A stretch of 64,000 nt of DNA from Croceibacterium mercuriale. Its GTDB lineage: Bacteria; Pseudomonadota; Alphaproteobacteria; Sphingomonadales; Sphingomonadaceae. The DNA is taken from NCBI RefSeq assembly GCF_000802385.1, contig NZ_JTDN01000001.1, positions 1,371,501-1,435,500 of the forward strand, given 5' to 3'. Below the pieces are notes generated by a model. The model saw only the letters and a list, made by a program, of their open reading frames with translations. It ran no database searches and was not told where the DNA came from. The position numbers were made by a program, and so were the translations under genes. Below are positions 26,508-36,713 of the stretch, piece after piece. Each line of letters starts with the position of its first letter. Within the stretch, counting starts at the first letter, position 1.

Positions 26508-27604
26508 TGCGCCGCCTCGGCCTCCGGCTTGTCAGCCGGGTTGCTGTCGATCACGGTCGAGGATGCGACGCGGGCTCGCAGGCGGTCCGTGCCAAGCTCC
26601 TGCAGATCGGCCATGATGCGCTGCGTCAGGTCTTCTTCCAGCAGGCGGGCCGACACGGCGACCGCATTGGCCACACCCGCGGCGGTAGCACTGCCATGCG
26701 ACTTCACGACCACGCCGTTCAGGCCCAGAAAGACCGCGCCATTGTGGTTGTTCGGATCGAGATGGTGGCGCAGCAATTCCGTTGCCGGCCGCGAGATCAG
26801 GAAGCCGATCTTCGAGCGGAGCGACGAGCGGAACGCATCCTTCAGCAGGTCGGTGACAAAGCGCGCCGAACCCTCGATCGCCTTGAGGGCGATATTTCCG
26901 GAAAAACCATCCGTCACCACGACGTCGACCGCGCCGCGGTTGATGGTGTTCGCTTCCACGAAGCCTTCGAAATCGAGCGACAACCCATGCGCCGCGCGCA
27001 GCGCCTGCGCGGCATCCTGCAGGTCGCCGGTGCCCTTCGTGTCCTCGGTACCGATATTCAGCAACCGGACACGCGGCCGCTCGCGCCCCGTGACGATGCG
27101 GGCATAGGCGGCGCCCATGATGGCGAACTGCACCAGGTTCTGTGCGCTACACTCGGTGTTGGCGCCCAGATCCAGCATGATCACATCATTGTCGCCCAGC
27201 GTGGGCATCAACGCCGCCAGCGCAGGGCGGTCGATACCGGGCATGGTGCGCAGCGCGACCTTGCTCATCGCCATCAGCGCGCCGGTATTGCCGGCGCTGA
27301 CTGCCGCTCCGGCCGCTCCACGCTTCACCGCGTCGATGGCAAGACCCATCGACGTGGTCCGCGCGCGACGCAGCGCCTGGGTCGGTTTCTCGTCGCCAGC
27401 GACGACATCGTCGCAGTGCAGGATCTCGGACGCAGCGCGCAGGCCCGGATGCTGATCCAGGGCCTGCTCGATCTTGTTTCCATCGCCGACCAGCAGGAAC
27501 TGGAATTTTTCATGACGCCGACGGGCCAGGGCCGCGCCGGATACCATCACGTGCACGCCCTCGTCACCACCCATCGCATCGACGGCGATACGCGGAAGGC
27601 TCAT
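26504..27604 (-). CDS. plsX: Phosphate acyltransferase PlsX
   Basis: The 366-aa peripheral membrane enzyme makes acyl-phosphate from acyl-ACP and phosphate for phospholipid synthesis. Diagnostic segments are [11 protein letters not shown] at the start, [43 protein letters not shown] and [17 protein letters not shown] longer in-frame extension would run into rpmF; the ATG before SLPRIAV has AGGAGCAGG upstream and is preferred. It lies 26 bp after rpmF and overlaps fabH by 3 bp. Confidence 0.95.
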   Translation of the reverse strand: MSLPRIAVDAMGGDEGVHVMVSGAALARRRHEKFQFLLVGDGNKIEQALDQHPGLRAASEILHCDDVVAGDEKPTQALRRARTTSMGLAIDAVKRGAAGAAVSAGNTGALMAMSKVALRTMPGIDRPALAALMPTLGDNDVIMLDLGANTECSAQNLVQFAIMGAAYARIVTGRERPRVRLLNIGTEDTKGTGDLQDAAQALRAAHGLSLDFEGFVEANTINRGAVDVVVTDGFSGNIALKAIEGSARFVTDLLKDAFRSSLRSKIGFLISRPATELLRHHLDPNNHNGAVFLGLNGVVVKSHGSATAAGVANAVAVSARLLEEDLTQRIMADLQELGTDRLRARVASSTVIDSNPADKPEAEAAQ

Positions 27605-27630
27605 GCGTACCTGCTCCTGCTCACCGACGA

Positions 27631-27810
27631 TCAGGAAGCAGCAGCGATGATTTCGCGTCCATTGTAGTGGCCGCAGGCGACGCACAGATTGTGCGGACGC
27701 TTCAGCTCACCGCAATTGGTGCACTCGTGGAAGGCATCGACCTTCAGTGCATCGTGCGACCGGCGGTTACCGCGACGGTGCGGGGAAGTTTTCCTTTTGG
27801 GGACGGCCAT
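27631..27810 (-). CDS. rpmF: 50S ribosomal protein L32
   Basis: The 59-aa protein starts [14 protein letters not shown] and contains the zinc-type motif CTNCGE followed by CVACGHY, the full set of four cysteines. Length and sequence are standard for L32. An AGGAACAGG ribosome site precedes the ATG. It opens the rpmF-plsX-fabH-ihfA-merR unit and links ribosome and lipid synthesis, as in many bacteria. Confidence 0.95.
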   Translation of the reverse strand: MAVPKRKTSPHRRGNRRSHDALKVDAFHECTNCGELKRPHNLCVACGHYNGREIIAAAS

Positions 27811-27961
27811 TGCGGCACCTGTTCCTTGAATTGGCTAATCAATGTTGCGACCGCCCTATGCCGCCGCTGCCCCGCGCGCAAGCACGACAGGACAGGCGGC
27901 ACATAGATGCGGCGAAGGCGCGCGCTATAGCGATTCCACGCCGCGACGCAACCTTTGCTGC

Positions 27962-27978
27962 GGCCCCGCACGGGGGCC
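27962..27978 (-). terminator. Hairpin downstream of rpmE
   Basis: GGCCCC and GGGGCC pair around a 5-nt loop, 6 bp beyond the rpmE stop. There is no T run on the minus strand, so this may be a weak or Rho-assisted terminator that separates rpmE from rpmF. Confidence 0.4.
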
Positions 27979-27984
27979 ACGGAC

Positions 27985-28212
27985 TTACTTCTTCTTGAGC
28001 GACAGCCCGCCGAAGCGCTTGTTGAACTGCGCCACGCGGCCACCCGTATCCAGCTGACGCGTGCCACCGGTCCAGGCCGGGTGGCTGGTGGGATCGATGT
28101 CGAGCGCCAGCGTGTCGCCTTCCTTGCCCCAGGTGGAGCGGGTCTCGAACACGGTGCCGTCGGTCATCTGCACCTTGATCATGTGGTAGTCGGGGTGAAT
28201 CTCGGCCTTCAT
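27985..28212 (-). CDS. rpmE: 50S ribosomal protein L31
   Basis: The 75-aa protein begins [20 protein letters not shown] and ends in Lys-rich GGLSLKKK. It lacks the CxxC zinc motif of the classic L31 and matches the cysteine-free form. A much longer upstream frame is open but is not L31-like. It follows fabZ at the end of the envelope block, where lipid A genes would be expected in many other Proteobacteria. Confidence 0.93.
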   Translation of the reverse strand: MKAEIHPDYHMIKVQMTDGTVFETRSTWGKEGDTLALDIDPTSHPAWTGGTRQLDTGGRVAQFNKRFGGLSLKKK

Positions 28213-28304
28213 GGCATTAGTCCTCGTGCATGGGGCCGGTACCGACCGGCCGCGCAATGGGATGGAAGCGGCGCCCCTTAGTGCCAAGGGGCGCGGTTGG
28301 CAAG

Positions 28305-28781
28305 TCAGGCCGGTGCATCGGCGATCATGGCGGTAAAGCTCACCTCGCAGGTGACCTTGCCATCCACGCTCGCGACGCCGCGGAACTTGCATACACGGGC
28401 GCGCTTCTGGACGAAGCTCACCTCCAGTGACAGCAGACAGCCCGGTTCGACCGGGGCGCGGAACTTGGCTTCATCGATCGCCATGAAATAGACGAGCTTG
28501 CCGCTGCCGGCGAGATTCATGGTCTCGACCGCGAGGATGCCGGCCGCCTGGGCCAGCGCCTCGATCTGCAGGACGCCGGGCATGATCGGGCGGCCAGGGA
28601 AGTGCCCTTGGAAGAAGCTCTCGTTGAAGCTGACCGCCTTGATCGCCCGGATACGTTCGTCCTGCACCAGCTCCGCCACCCGGTCGACCAGCAACATGGG
28701 GTAGCGATGCGGCAGTGCCGCCAGGATGCCCGCAATATCCATGCTGCAAGCTTCCGTGGCGGCCGGCACGTCCTCTGTCAT
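28305..28781 (-). CDS. fabZ: 3-hydroxyacyl-ACP dehydratase FabZ
   Basis: The 158-aa hot-dog-fold enzyme removes water from 3-hydroxyacyl-ACP in fatty acid elongation. [12 protein letters not shown] leads to [20 protein letters not shown], with the catalytic H60 and E74. Its ATG overlaps the skp stop by one base. The usual neighbours lpxD (before) and lpxA (after) are absent; rpmE follows 92 bp away. Confidence 0.95.
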   Translation of the reverse strand: MTEDVPAATEACSMDIAGILAALPHRYPMLLVDRVAELVQDERIRAIKAVSFNESFFQGHFPGRPIMPGVLQIEALAQAAGILAVETMNLAGSGKLVYFMAIDEAKFRAPVEPGCLLSLEVSFVQKRARVCKFRGVASVDGKVTCEVSFTAMIADAPA

Positions 28782-29449
28782 CAGCGGCCCTCGACCGGCG
28801 TCGCCGCGGCGGCAGGGGCCTGCGCCTGTGCCTGCGCTGCCTGCTCTTCACGCAGCTGCGGCGGCACCCAGCCCTCCGGCGGGACGATCTGCGCCGACGG
28901 CAGGAGGGTGTTCAGCTGGTCCAGCACCGCCTGGTTCATGTTGTAGGCCGCGTCGGCATACAGCACGGTGTCGGGCGTCAGCACCAGGGTGACGCTGCGG
29001 GCGCGGGCCGCATTCTCGATCGCGGCGGGCAGCTGCGCCTGGATCTGCTCTTCGACATAGGCCTGGCTCAACGCCACGGGACCCAGGATCTGCTGCAGCT
29101 CGCGCTGACCGGACTGCTCGAGCTGCTGGATCGTGGCGGCCTGCTGCTGCAGCTGCTGCTGGTTGGCGTTCGGCTGCTGGCTGGCGGTCTGCAGCTGCGT
29201 GAACAGCGGCTCCAGCTGCTGCTGGATCGCGGTACGGAGCTGGTTGGCCTGGTCGATCTGTGCCTGGTAGGTGGTCTGGCGCTGCTGCTGTGCCGTGCGG
29301 TAGGCGTTGGAGCTGGCGACCACGGCCTGGATGTTCACGACGCCGATACCCTGCTGGGCTTGCGCCGCGACAGGCGCGACGATGGCGGGCGCGGTCAGCG
29401 CGGCGAGAGCGAGGCCTGCAGCCAGCGCGGGCTTGAAAAGCTTGGTCAT
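28781..29449 (-). CDS. skp: OmpH/Skp-family periplasmic chaperone
   Basis: The 222-aa protein has a signal peptide ending VAAQAQ, then [19 protein letters not shown], the typical first strand and helix of Skp. A long Gln-rich coiled coil (QQQ runs around residues 105-125) and a return helix follow. Skp trimers hold unfolded outer-membrane proteins for BamA. An Ala/Gln-rich tail (TPVEGR at the end) extends beyond the E. coli length. One-base overlaps on both sides tie it to bamA and fabZ. Confidence 0.88.
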   Translation of the reverse strand: MTKLFKPALAAGLALAALTAPAIVAPVAAQAQQGIGVVNIQAVVASSNAYRTAQQQRQTTYQAQIDQANQLRTAIQQQLEPLFTQLQTASQQPNANQQQLQQQAATIQQLEQSGQRELQQILGPVALSQAYVEEQIQAQLPAAIENAARARSVTLVLTPDTVLYADAAYNMNQAVLDQLNTLLPSAQIVPPEGWVPPQLREEQAAQAQAQAPAAAATPVEGR

Positions 29450-32160
29450 CAGAACTGGGTTCCCACGTTGAACGAAAAGAGCTGTGTGTCGTCGCCTTCC
29501 GCCTTCAGCAGCGGATAAGCGGCGTTGATCCGGAACGGCCCGAACGGTGAATTCCAGTCCACCCCGATGCCGATGGCGACGCGCGGCTTGGGCGTGTCGC
29601 CAAAGAACTGCTCGACGAAGGGCGGCAGGTTACGGCCGCGTGCCTGGTTGATGTCACCCGTGGGCGAACGCGGGTTGGTCACGATCGTCGTGATCGCCTG
29701 GCCGGCCGCGTTGGTGCCGACCTGATTGTACAGCGCATTGCCGGCCTCGTCGCGCTCCGGGATCAGGATGCCACCCGGGAACGGCGAATTGGTAAGCGCC
29801 GGCCGGTTCACGTTGAACACTGCACCGGCATCCAGGAAGATCGACGGCCGCAAGCCAAGCTCGCGCGCGCCGGAGCTGAGCGGGATCTCCAGCTCGGCCT
29901 GGAACAGGTACATGGCGTTGCCGCCCAGTGCGTCATCCGTGTTGCCACGGTCGCGCAACGGCAGCAGCACGCCATTGCCCTGCGCGTCGGTGACATAGCC
30001 GCTGGCGCCCTGCTCGTAGAAGCGGCGGACCACGCGCGGGCCGACGCCGCGGATGTCGAAGCCGCGCATTTGCGGCTCGCCCAGGAAGAAGCGGTCGGTC
30101 AGCAGCACATTGCCGCCATTGCCCAGCCCCTTGATGTAGCCGCCCTGTGCGCTGACGTTGAAGATGAAGCCGCTGCCGATGTTCCAATACTTGTCGGCGT
30201 TGGCGGTGATCCGCGCATATTTCACGGTACCGCCAAGGCCTGCGACATCGACGCTCAGCAGGACGTTCTCACCCGATGTCGGGCGCTGCCGGCTGTTCAG
30301 CGTCGAATAGATCAGCGATCCGCCCAGGATGGAGCTGGTACGGGTGCCGATCGCGTCGCAGAGGAAACGGCCTGCGATCAGCGGTGCGCACTCGCCGTCG
30401 ATGAAGTACAGGTCCTCGTCGAGGGTGATGTCGTCATAGTTGAACGTGTAGCGCGCAACCGCGGTCATGTATTCGGTCAGCGGCACGCCGACACGGGCAG
30501 AGAAGCCGGTCTGCGCCTGTTCGTAGGTGGCGCTCTGACGGCTGAGATAGCCGTTGTTGAAGTCGCGACGGTATATATCGACACCGGCCGAGATGTTCTT
30601 GTCGAACAGATACGGCTCGGTGAAGCTGATGTTGCCGGAGCGCGAATACCGGGAATAGCTGGCCGACAAGCCGACCGTCTGCCCGCGACCGCGGAAGTTG
30701 CGCTGGCGGATGGAACCCTGGAAGATGAAGCTTTCGATCGAAGAGAAGCCGGCCGACAGGGACAGCTCACCCGTGGCCTGTTCCTGCACGTTCGCATCCA
30801 GGATGATGCGGTCGGCGCTGGAGCCATCAACCTGGCTAACCTCGAAGTTCTCCTGGAAGTAGCCCAGCGAGTTGATGCGCGCGGTCGAACGCTGCACCTG
30901 CAGCGAGTTGAACGCATCGCCTTCGGTGATGCGGAACTCGCGCCGGATGACCTTGTCCTGCGTCAGCGTGTTGCCGTTGACGTTCACCTGCTCGACATAG
31001 ACGCGCGGCGCTTCGTTGATCGTGAAGCGGACGTTCATCGTCAGCTCTTCCTGGTTGCGGCTGAACTGCGGCCGCACATCGGCGAAGGCGTAGCCGAACG
31101 TGCCGGCCAGTTCCGTCATCTGCTCGATCGTGTCCTCGACCAGCTTGGCATCGTACCAGTCGCCCGCCTTCATCGGCAGGTTGCCGGTCATGCGGTCCGA
31201 GTCGAAGTCGCGTAGCTGGCTGTCCACTTCCACTTCGCCGAACTTGTAGCGCTGCCCTTCCTCGACCACGTATGTGATGATGAAGTCGCGCTTGTCCGGT
31301 GTCAGCTCGGCCACGGCCGACACTACGCGGAAGTCGGCATAGCCGTTCTGCAGGTAGAAGGCGCGCAGCTGCTGCTGGTCGAAGGCGAGCCGATCGGGAT
31401 CGTAGCTGGTGGCGGAGGAGAAGATGCGCAGCGGGGCGGCAACCTTGGTCACCATCTCGTCACGCAGGTCGCCATCGCTGAACGCCTCGTTGCCGAGGAT
31501 GTTGATCTGGCGGACCTTGGACTTGGGGCCCTCCGTGATCTCGAACACCACATCCACGCGGTTCTGGTCGAGCTGCACCATCTGCGGCTCCACCGTGGCG
31601 GCGAAGCGGCCCTGGCGCTTGTACAGCTCGATGATGCGGGCCACGTCGGCGCGCACCTTTGACCGGGTGAAGATCTGCCGGGGTTCCAGCTGGATCTCGG
31701 GCAGGATCTTGTCATCCTTGATCCGGCGATTGCCTTCCAGGACGATGCGGTTGATCACCGGGTTCTCCACCACGGTGATGACCAGATTGCCAACTTCGTT
31801 GTCGATCCGGTAGTCGGAGAACAGCTCGGTCGCGGCGAGATCCTTCAGCGCCTGATCCGCCGCGGCGGCGGTGTAGACGTCGCCGGTCCGCAGCTTGATG
31901 TAGCTGAGGATGGTCTGGGGTTCGAGGCGCTGGGCGCCCGCGACCGCAATCGAGCGGATCACATCACCCTGCGGCGCCGGCGCCGGTGCCGCCGTGGCGG
32001 CCGGCGCCGTTCCGGTTACGGGCGGCGTGGCCTGCGTTGTGGCCGATGCGGCCGGTGCCTGCTGCGCCCATGCGCTCACCGGCATCCCGGCCAGCACTGT
32101 GCAGCCGAGCAGCGCCGCCATCAGAGGCAAGGCAGTCACTTCAGTATTCCTGGCGGTCAT
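29449..32160 (-). CDS. bamA: Outer membrane protein assembly factor BamA
   Basis: The 903-aa protein has a signal peptide, an Ala/Pro/Thr-rich linker, five POTRA domains (from about residue 70; IRSIAVAGAQRLEPQTILSY is the first) and a C-terminal 16-strand barrel. The barrel segment PQMRGFDIRGVGPR includes the conserved RGF-type lid motif, and the protein ends in an aromatic (NVGTQF). It inserts beta-barrel proteins into the outer membrane. The ATG chosen starts the signal peptide; 55 upstream codons are open but unlike the family. It lies 213 bp after rseP, so an extra promoter in that gap is likely. Confidence 0.95.
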   Translation of the reverse strand: MTARNTEVTALPLMAALLGCTVLAGMPVSAWAQQAPAASATTQATPPVTGTAPAATAAPAPAPQGDVIRSIAVAGAQRLEPQTILSYIKLRTGDVYTAAAADQALKDLAATELFSDYRIDNEVGNLVITVVENPVINRIVLEGNRRIKDDKILPEIQLEPRQIFTRSKVRADVARIIELYKRQGRFAATVEPQMVQLDQNRVDVVFEITEGPKSKVRQINILGNEAFSDGDLRDEMVTKVAAPLRIFSSATSYDPDRLAFDQQQLRAFYLQNGYADFRVVSAVAELTPDKRDFIITYVVEEGQRYKFGEVEVDSQLRDFDSDRMTGNLPMKAGDWYDAKLVEDTIEQMTELAGTFGYAFADVRPQFSRNQEELTMNVRFTINEAPRVYVEQVNVNGNTLTQDKVIRREFRITEGDAFNSLQVQRSTARINSLGYFQENFEVSQVDGSSADRIILDANVQEQATGELSLSAGFSSIESFIFQGSIRQRNFRGRGQTVGLSASYSRYSRSGNISFTEPYLFDKNISAGVDIYRRDFNNGYLSRQSATYEQAQTGFSARVGVPLTEYMTAVARYTFNYDDITLDEDLYFIDGECAPLIAGRFLCDAIGTRTSSILGGSLIYSTLNSRQRPTSGENVLLSVDVAGLGGTVKYARITANADKYWNIGSGFIFNVSAQGGYIKGLGNGGNVLLTDRFFLGEPQMRGFDIRGVGPRVVRRFYEQGASGYVTDAQGNGVLLPLRDRGNTDDALGGNAMYLFQAELEIPLSSGARELGLRPSIFLDAGAVFNVNRPALTNSPFPGGILIPERDEAGNALYNQVGTNAAGQAITTIVTNPRSPTGDINQARGRNLPPFVEQFFGDTPKPRVAIGIGVDWNSPFGPFRINAAYPLLKAEGDDTQLFSFNVGTQF

Positions 32161-32373
32161 TCCCGTCGGTTCCAATCCGTCTGCATGAACTTGGCAATCA
32201 TGCCCGGCTGTCTCGCCACCCCCGCGAAATCGTGCCGGTCCGCCCTTGCAACTCAAGCTCGCGCCCTTGCCCCATGCAAGACGGGCGATCAAGCAAGCGT
32301 TGGGGAAAAGCGTGCCGCGATACAATCTTCAATTCCGGTCCGTCTGCCCCGCGACAAGGCAGACGGTCGCGGC

Positions 32374-33489
32374 CTAACGCCCCCACAGCGGCAGCGTCGC
32401 CACATCGTTGATGGTCACGAACAGCATCAGCGCCAGCACGAAGGCTATGCCGGTGCGGAATGCCCATTCCTGACTGCGCTGGCTGGCGGGTTTCCGGCGG
32501 ATCGCTTCCGCTGCGTAGAACGCCAGGTGCCCACCATCCAGCGCCGGAATTGGCAGCAAGTTAATGAATGCCAAGTTAATTGAGATCAGCGCCGCGAAAT
32601 GGATGAATTGCGGCCAGCCGAGGCTGAGCTGCTCGCCGGAAAACTTGGCGATCTTGATCGGGCCGCCCAGCTCTTCCACCGAACGGCGCCCGCTGATGAT
32701 CTGCCAGATGCCCAGCACCATCGTTTCCATGATCTGCCCGGTCTGCCGGACCGCCAGCACGACAGACTCGCCAGCACCGACCGGCACCAGCCGTCCGCCG
32801 CCCGCGCCGATGCCGATCTGCCCGATCCTGAACTGGTTGCCGAAGCGGTCCTGCTCGGTCACCGGGCGGATGGTGAAACTGTAGCTCAGCTGCTCTCCGC
32901 CGCGATCGACCACCAGCGTCACCGGTTCGCCCGGATGCGGCGCGATGCGGCCGGGCACCTCGTCGAAGCCGGCGATCGGATCGCCATCGATGCTGACGAT
33001 CCGGTCACCTATCGCGATGCCGGCCCGGGCAGCCGCGCCGTCCTGGGCCAGAACCTGCACCACCGGCGCGACCTCCAGCCGGCCATAGGCGAGGTTGAGC
33101 CCCGCCAAGATCGCGATCGCCACCACGAAATTCACGGCCGGGCCAGCGGCCACGATCAGCGCTTTCTGCCCCAGCGTACGCGCCTGAAAGGTCTGCGCCC
33201 GTTCGGCGGCGGGGAGCGCCAGCCATTCGGGCGAAGGCTGGCTAGCCGGGTTCATGTCTCCGGCAAACTGCACATAGCCGCCCAGTGGCAGCGCCGACAG
33301 CTTCCAGCGGGTGCCGCGCCGGTCGGTGTAGCCGATCAGCTCCTTGCCGAACCCGACGGAGAAGGCGTCAGCCTTCACCCCGCACCAGCGGCCGACAAGA
33401 TAGTGCCCAAGTTCGTGCAGCGTCACCAGGGGCCCCAGCACCAGCAGGAAGCCGAGCAACCACATCCAGAGCGGCGGTGTCTCGATCAT
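32374..33489 (-). CDS. rseP: RIP metalloprotease RseP (site-2 protease)
   Basis: The 371-aa inner-membrane protease has HELGH at residues 25-29 (zinc ligands H25 and H29, base E26) in the first membrane helix, and NLLPIPALDGGHL in the third, which carries the catalytic Asp. One PDZ domain is visible (VVQVLAQDGAAARAGIAIGD), where E. coli RseP has two. It cuts anti-sigma factors and signal-peptide remnants. The ATG 4 bp after the dxr stop matches the family start; the 35 codons before it are part of dxr. Confidence 0.94.
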   Translation of the reverse strand: MIETPPLWMWLLGFLLVLGPLVTLHELGHYLVGRWCGVKADAFSVGFGKELIGYTDRRGTRWKLSALPLGGYVQFAGDMNPASQPSPEWLALPAAERAQTFQARTLGQKALIVAAGPAVNFVVAIAILAGLNLAYGRLEVAPVVQVLAQDGAAARAGIAIGDRIVSIDGDPIAGFDEVPGRIAPHPGEPVTLVVDRGGEQLSYSFTIRPVTEQDRFGNQFRIGQIGIGAGGGRLVPVGAGESVVLAVRQTGQIMETMVLGIWQIISGRRSVEELGGPIKIAKFSGEQLSLGWPQFIHFAALISINLAFINLLPIPALDGGHLAFYAAEAIRRKPASQRSQEWAFRTGIAFVLALMLFVTINDVATLPLWGR

Positions 33490-33493
33490 GGGG

Positions 33494-34648
33494 TCAGGCA
33501 GGCTCCAGCATGGCGCTTGCCTGCCGGCGCGCCAGACTATCGACGGCGAGCACGTCATCCAGACAGGCTGGCGGCGGAGGGCAGCAGTTTTCAAGCACTT
33601 GCGCCACGATTTGCGCGATCTGCGTGAACCTTATCTGACCGGCCAGGAAAGCGGCCACCGCCACTTCGTTCGCGGCGTTCAGCACGGCAGGCGCGGCGCC
33701 GCCGGCGATCACCGCCTCACGCGCCAGCCTGGTCGCCGGGAAGCGCATCTCGTCCGGCGCCAGAAAGGTCAGCTGGCCGATCGCAGGCAGGTCGAGCGGA
33801 GCGCAGGGCGTGTCCATCCGCAGAGGCCATGCCAGGGCCGATGCGATCGGTACGCGCATGTCTGCGGGGCCGAGCTGTGCCAGGGTGGACCCGTCGCGAT
33901 ATTCAACCATGGAATGGATAACGCTTTGCGGATGAACCACGATCCGCAGCCGTTCATGCCCGACCGGGAACAGGTGGTATGCCTCGATGAACTCCAGCCC
34001 CTTGTTGAACATGGTGGCGGAATCGACGCTGATCTTGGCTCCCATGGACCAGTTCGGATGGGCCACCGCCTCGGCCGCCGTGGCGGCTTCCAGCCGCGCC
34101 ATCGACCATTCGCGCAAGGGTCCGCCGCTGGCGGTCAGCGTGATCCAGCGGACATCCGCGATATCGTTGCCTGCCAGGCACTGGAAGATGGCGTTGTGCT
34201 CCGAGTCGACGGGCAACAGGGTGGCGCCGTACTGGCGAACAGCCGCCGTCATGACCTCACCAGCGGAAACCAGCGCTTCCTTGTTGGCGAGTGCCACTGT
34301 GCCGCCGGTGCGGATCGCCGCCATCGTGGGGGCGAGCCCGGCGCAGCCGACAATGGCGGCAACGGTCAGGTCCGCACCGCGGGCTGCCACCTCCACCAGC
34401 GCCGCGTTGCCGCCGGCCGCTTCAATGTCGCTGCCGGCCAGGGCGGCGCGCAGCTCGGGCAGGCAGCCTTCGTCCGCGACCACTGCCACCCGGGCATTGT
34501 GGAGCCGGGCCAGCCGCGCAAGCTCGGCCGCCTGGCAGTTCGCGGTCAGCGCCTCGACCCGCCACCGCTGAGGATCGCGGGCAACCAGATCCAGTGTGGA
34601 GGCGCCGATGGAACCCGTCGCGCCGAAAATGGAGATGGAGCGGGTCAT
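33494..34648 (-). CDS. dxr: 1-deoxy-D-xylulose-5-phosphate reductoisomerase
   Basis: The 384-aa enzyme catalyses the second step of the MEP isoprenoid pathway, giving methylerythritol phosphate with NADPH. Motifs include the NADPH loop FGATGSIGASTLDLV, LANKEALVSAGE, the metal-site VDSEHNAIFQCL, and MGAKISVDSATMFNKGLE. An ATG eight codons earlier is possible; the one used begins the conserved part. It links functionally to uppS two genes upstream, which uses the isoprenoid chain. Confidence 0.95.
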   Translation of the reverse strand: MTRSISIFGATGSIGASTLDLVARDPQRWRVEALTANCQAAELARLARLHNARVAVVADEGCLPELRAALAGSDIEAAGGNAALVEVAARGADLTVAAIVGCAGLAPTMAAIRTGGTVALANKEALVSAGEVMTAAVRQYGATLLPVDSEHNAIFQCLAGNDIADVRWITLTASGGPLREWSMARLEAATAAEAVAHPNWSMGAKISVDSATMFNKGLEFIEAYHLFPVGHERLRIVVHPQSVIHSMVEYRDGSTLAQLGPADMRVPIASALAWPLRMDTPCAPLDLPAIGQLTFLAPDEMRFPATRLAREAVIAGGAAPAVLNAANEVAVAAFLAGQIRFTQIAQIVAQVLENCCPPPPACLDDVLAVDSLARRQASAMLEPA

Positions 34649-34655
34649 GCCCGGG

Positions 34656-35429
34656 TCACCAGGCATTGCCATAGGTGCCGAGCAGACCCACGATCAGCGC
34701 CACCGGCAGGATCCCGTCGACCCGGTCCAGCACTCCGCCGTGCCCAGGGATCAGACGGGAGGAGTCCTTCACCGCCGCCTTGCGCTTCAGCCAGCTCTCC
34801 AGGAAATCGCCCGCCTGCGCCGCGATGGCGAGGGCGGCACCGATCAGCGCACCGGCCAGCAACTGATTTGGTGCGATGCCGACCGGCTCGTTCGGGGCCA
34901 GCGCCTGCATCGCCCGATCGAGCATCGTGGCCACCAGCGCCAGCCACAGACCGGCGGCGACCATGCCCCCGGCAAGACCGGCCCAGGTCTTCGACGGGCT
35001 GATACGCGGCGCGATGCGCGGCCCGCCGATCGTGCGGCCGCTGAAATAGGCACCCGTATCGGTGGCAATCACCGTGACCACCGTCACCACCAGCATGAAC
35101 CGTGGCATCTGGATCAGGAACGCCGCAGCAAAACCGATATACAGCGCAGCAACAGCAATCCCGGCCAGACGCAGGCGCCAGCCATAGGCGGCGCGCAGCA
35201 CAAGCCGCACGGCTTCTGCCAGCGCCAGCACCGCGACGAGCGCGACGAAAATCTGCAATACCGCGCCGCCCATCGCCAGCGCCCCGCCCGCCAGCAGCAG
35301 CATGACGATGGCAGAGGCAAGCCGCTTGGGCAGGTCGCCCGTGCGCACCGCCAGCGGCACGGCGGCATAACGGAGCGCGCGGGCCTTCAGCCGGTCGCGC
35401 TTGCGCCTGTGAGACTCAGCGTCCGCCAA
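34656..35429 (-). CDS. cdsA: Phosphatidate cytidylyltransferase
   Basis: The 257-aa multi-pass membrane enzyme makes CDP-diacylglycerol. The family signature is present as [16 protein letters not shown] near the C-terminus, preceded by [13 protein letters not shown] and [16 protein letters not shown]. No ATG precedes the first membrane helix, so the TTG inside the end of uppS (14-bp overlap) is the most plausible start; this is an inference. It supplies the substrate for pssA at 39910-40830. Confidence 0.9.
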   Translation of the reverse strand: MADAESHRRKRDRLKARALRYAAVPLAVRTGDLPKRLASAIVMLLLAGGALAMGGAVLQIFVALVAVLALAEAVRLVLRAAYGWRLRLAGIAVAALYIGFAAAFLIQMPRFMLVVTVVTVIATDTGAYFSGRTIGGPRIAPRISPSKTWAGLAGGMVAAGLWLALVATMLDRAMQALAPNEPVGIAPNQLLAGALIGAALAIAAQAGDFLESWLKRKAAVKDSSRLIPGHGGVLDRVDGILPVALIVGLLGTYGNAW

Positions 35430-36156
35430 AGCGCCGCTCCCGATTGGCGAAGCTCGACAGCGCTTCTTCCAGATGCGCCGGCGTGAAGTCAGGCCACAGC
35501 ACTTCGGTGAACCACATCTCCGCATAAGCCGCCTGCCACAGCAGGAAATTGGACAGGCGCACTTCCCCGCTGGTGCGGATCAGCAGGTCCAGCGGCGGCA
35601 GGTCGGCGGTATCGAGGTTGGCGGCGATGCTGTCAGCGGTGATCACCCCGGTTGCGGCCGCCTTGGTCGCCGCACGCGCAATCTCCTGCTGCGAGCCGTA
35701 GTTGAGCGCGACAGACAGGGTGCGTGATCCGCCGGAGGTGCGGGCCAGCGCATCTTCCAGCATGTCCACAATGTCAGGCGCCAACACCTTGTAATCGCCG
35801 ATGATCTTCAACCGGACATCATTGGCGATAAACTCCGGCAGGTCGGACCGGATGAAGCTGCGCATCAGCCCCATCAGGTCGCTGATCTCGTCCTCCGGCC
35901 GCTTCCAGTTTTCCGACGAGAAGGCATACAGCGTCAGGCAGTCCAGCCCCATCGGCGCAAGCGCACGGACCAGTCGCCGCACTGCTTCCACCCCGCGCCG
36001 GTGCCCCATCGCCCGCGGCAGGTGGAAACGGCGCGCCCAGCGACCATTGCCGTCCATGATGATTGCGACATGACGTGCGCCATGCCCCGCCCCTGCACGC
36101 GTGCCGGGCGCCGCGGCGGCGTCCAGCGCGCCCAGCGGAGCCACCTTGTCGCTCAC
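35416..36156 (-). CDS. uppS: Undecaprenyl-diphosphate synthase (cis-prenyltransferase)
   Basis: The 246-aa cytoplasmic enzyme makes the C55 carrier lipid for cell wall and polysaccharides. [12 protein letters not shown] (D35), [25 protein letters not shown] and the closing [26 protein letters not shown] are all family blocks; the last reads GEVR where GEQR is usual. The ATG overlaps the frr stop (ATGA). Confidence 0.95.
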   Translation of the reverse strand: MSDKVAPLGALDAAAAPGTRAGAGHGARHVAIIMDGNGRWARRFHLPRAMGHRRGVEAVRRLVRALAPMGLDCLTLYAFSSENWKRPEDEISDLMGLMRSFIRSDLPEFIANDVRLKIIGDYKVLAPDIVDMLEDALARTSGGSRTLSVALNYGSQQEIARAATKAAATGVITADSIAANLDTADLPPLDLLIRTSGEVRLSNFLLWQAAYAEMWFTEVLWPDFTPAHLEEALSSFANRERRFGGR

Positions 36157-36713
36157 CGCTGCAGGATTTCCTTCTCCTTCGCCTCGCTGGCGGCGTCCAC
36201 ATCCTTGACGAAGCGATCGGTCATGGTCTGGACCTCGTCCTCCAGCCGCTTGCGATCATCCTCGCTGATCTGCTTCTTCTTCTCGTCTTCCTTCAGCAAT
36301 TCCATCGCATCGCGGCGGACATTGCGAATGGCGATCTTGGCACCCTCGGCATACTTGCCAGCCAGCTTGGCCAGTTCCTTGCGGCGCTCCTCCGTCAGGT
36401 CAGGCAGGGGCAGGCGCAACGTCTGGCCATCGATCATCGGATTGAGGCCCAGATTGGACCGGGCAATGCCCTTCTCCACCGGGATCACGTTGGACCGGTC
36501 CCATACCTGCACGCTCAGCATGCGCGGCTCGGGTGCGGATACGGTGGCCACCTGGTTCAACGGCATCAGCGCGCCGTAGACTTCCACCATCACCGGGTCG
36601 AGCAGCGCCACATTGGCGCGGCCGGTGCGCAGGCCCGACAGATCGCTCTTCAGACTGTCCACCGCACCGCTCATGCGCCGCTCGACGTCGGCCTTGTCAT
36701 ACTTCTGCGCCAT
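36153..36713 (-). CDS. frr: Ribosome recycling factor
   Basis: The 186-aa protein separates ribosomal subunits after termination, together with EF-G. DLSGLRTGRANVALLDPVMVEVYG and RDAMELLKEDEKKKQISEDDRK are diagnostic. Its start overlaps the pyrH stop by one base, in the conserved pyrH-frr order. Confidence 0.96.
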   Translation of the reverse strand: MAQKYDKADVERRMSGAVDSLKSDLSGLRTGRANVALLDPVMVEVYGALMPLNQVATVSAPEPRMLSVQVWDRSNVIPVEKGIARSNLGLNPMIDGQTLRLPLPDLTEERRKELAKLAGKYAEGAKIAIRNVRRDAMELLKEDEKKKQISEDDRKRLEDEVQTMTDRFVKDVDAASEAKEKEILQR

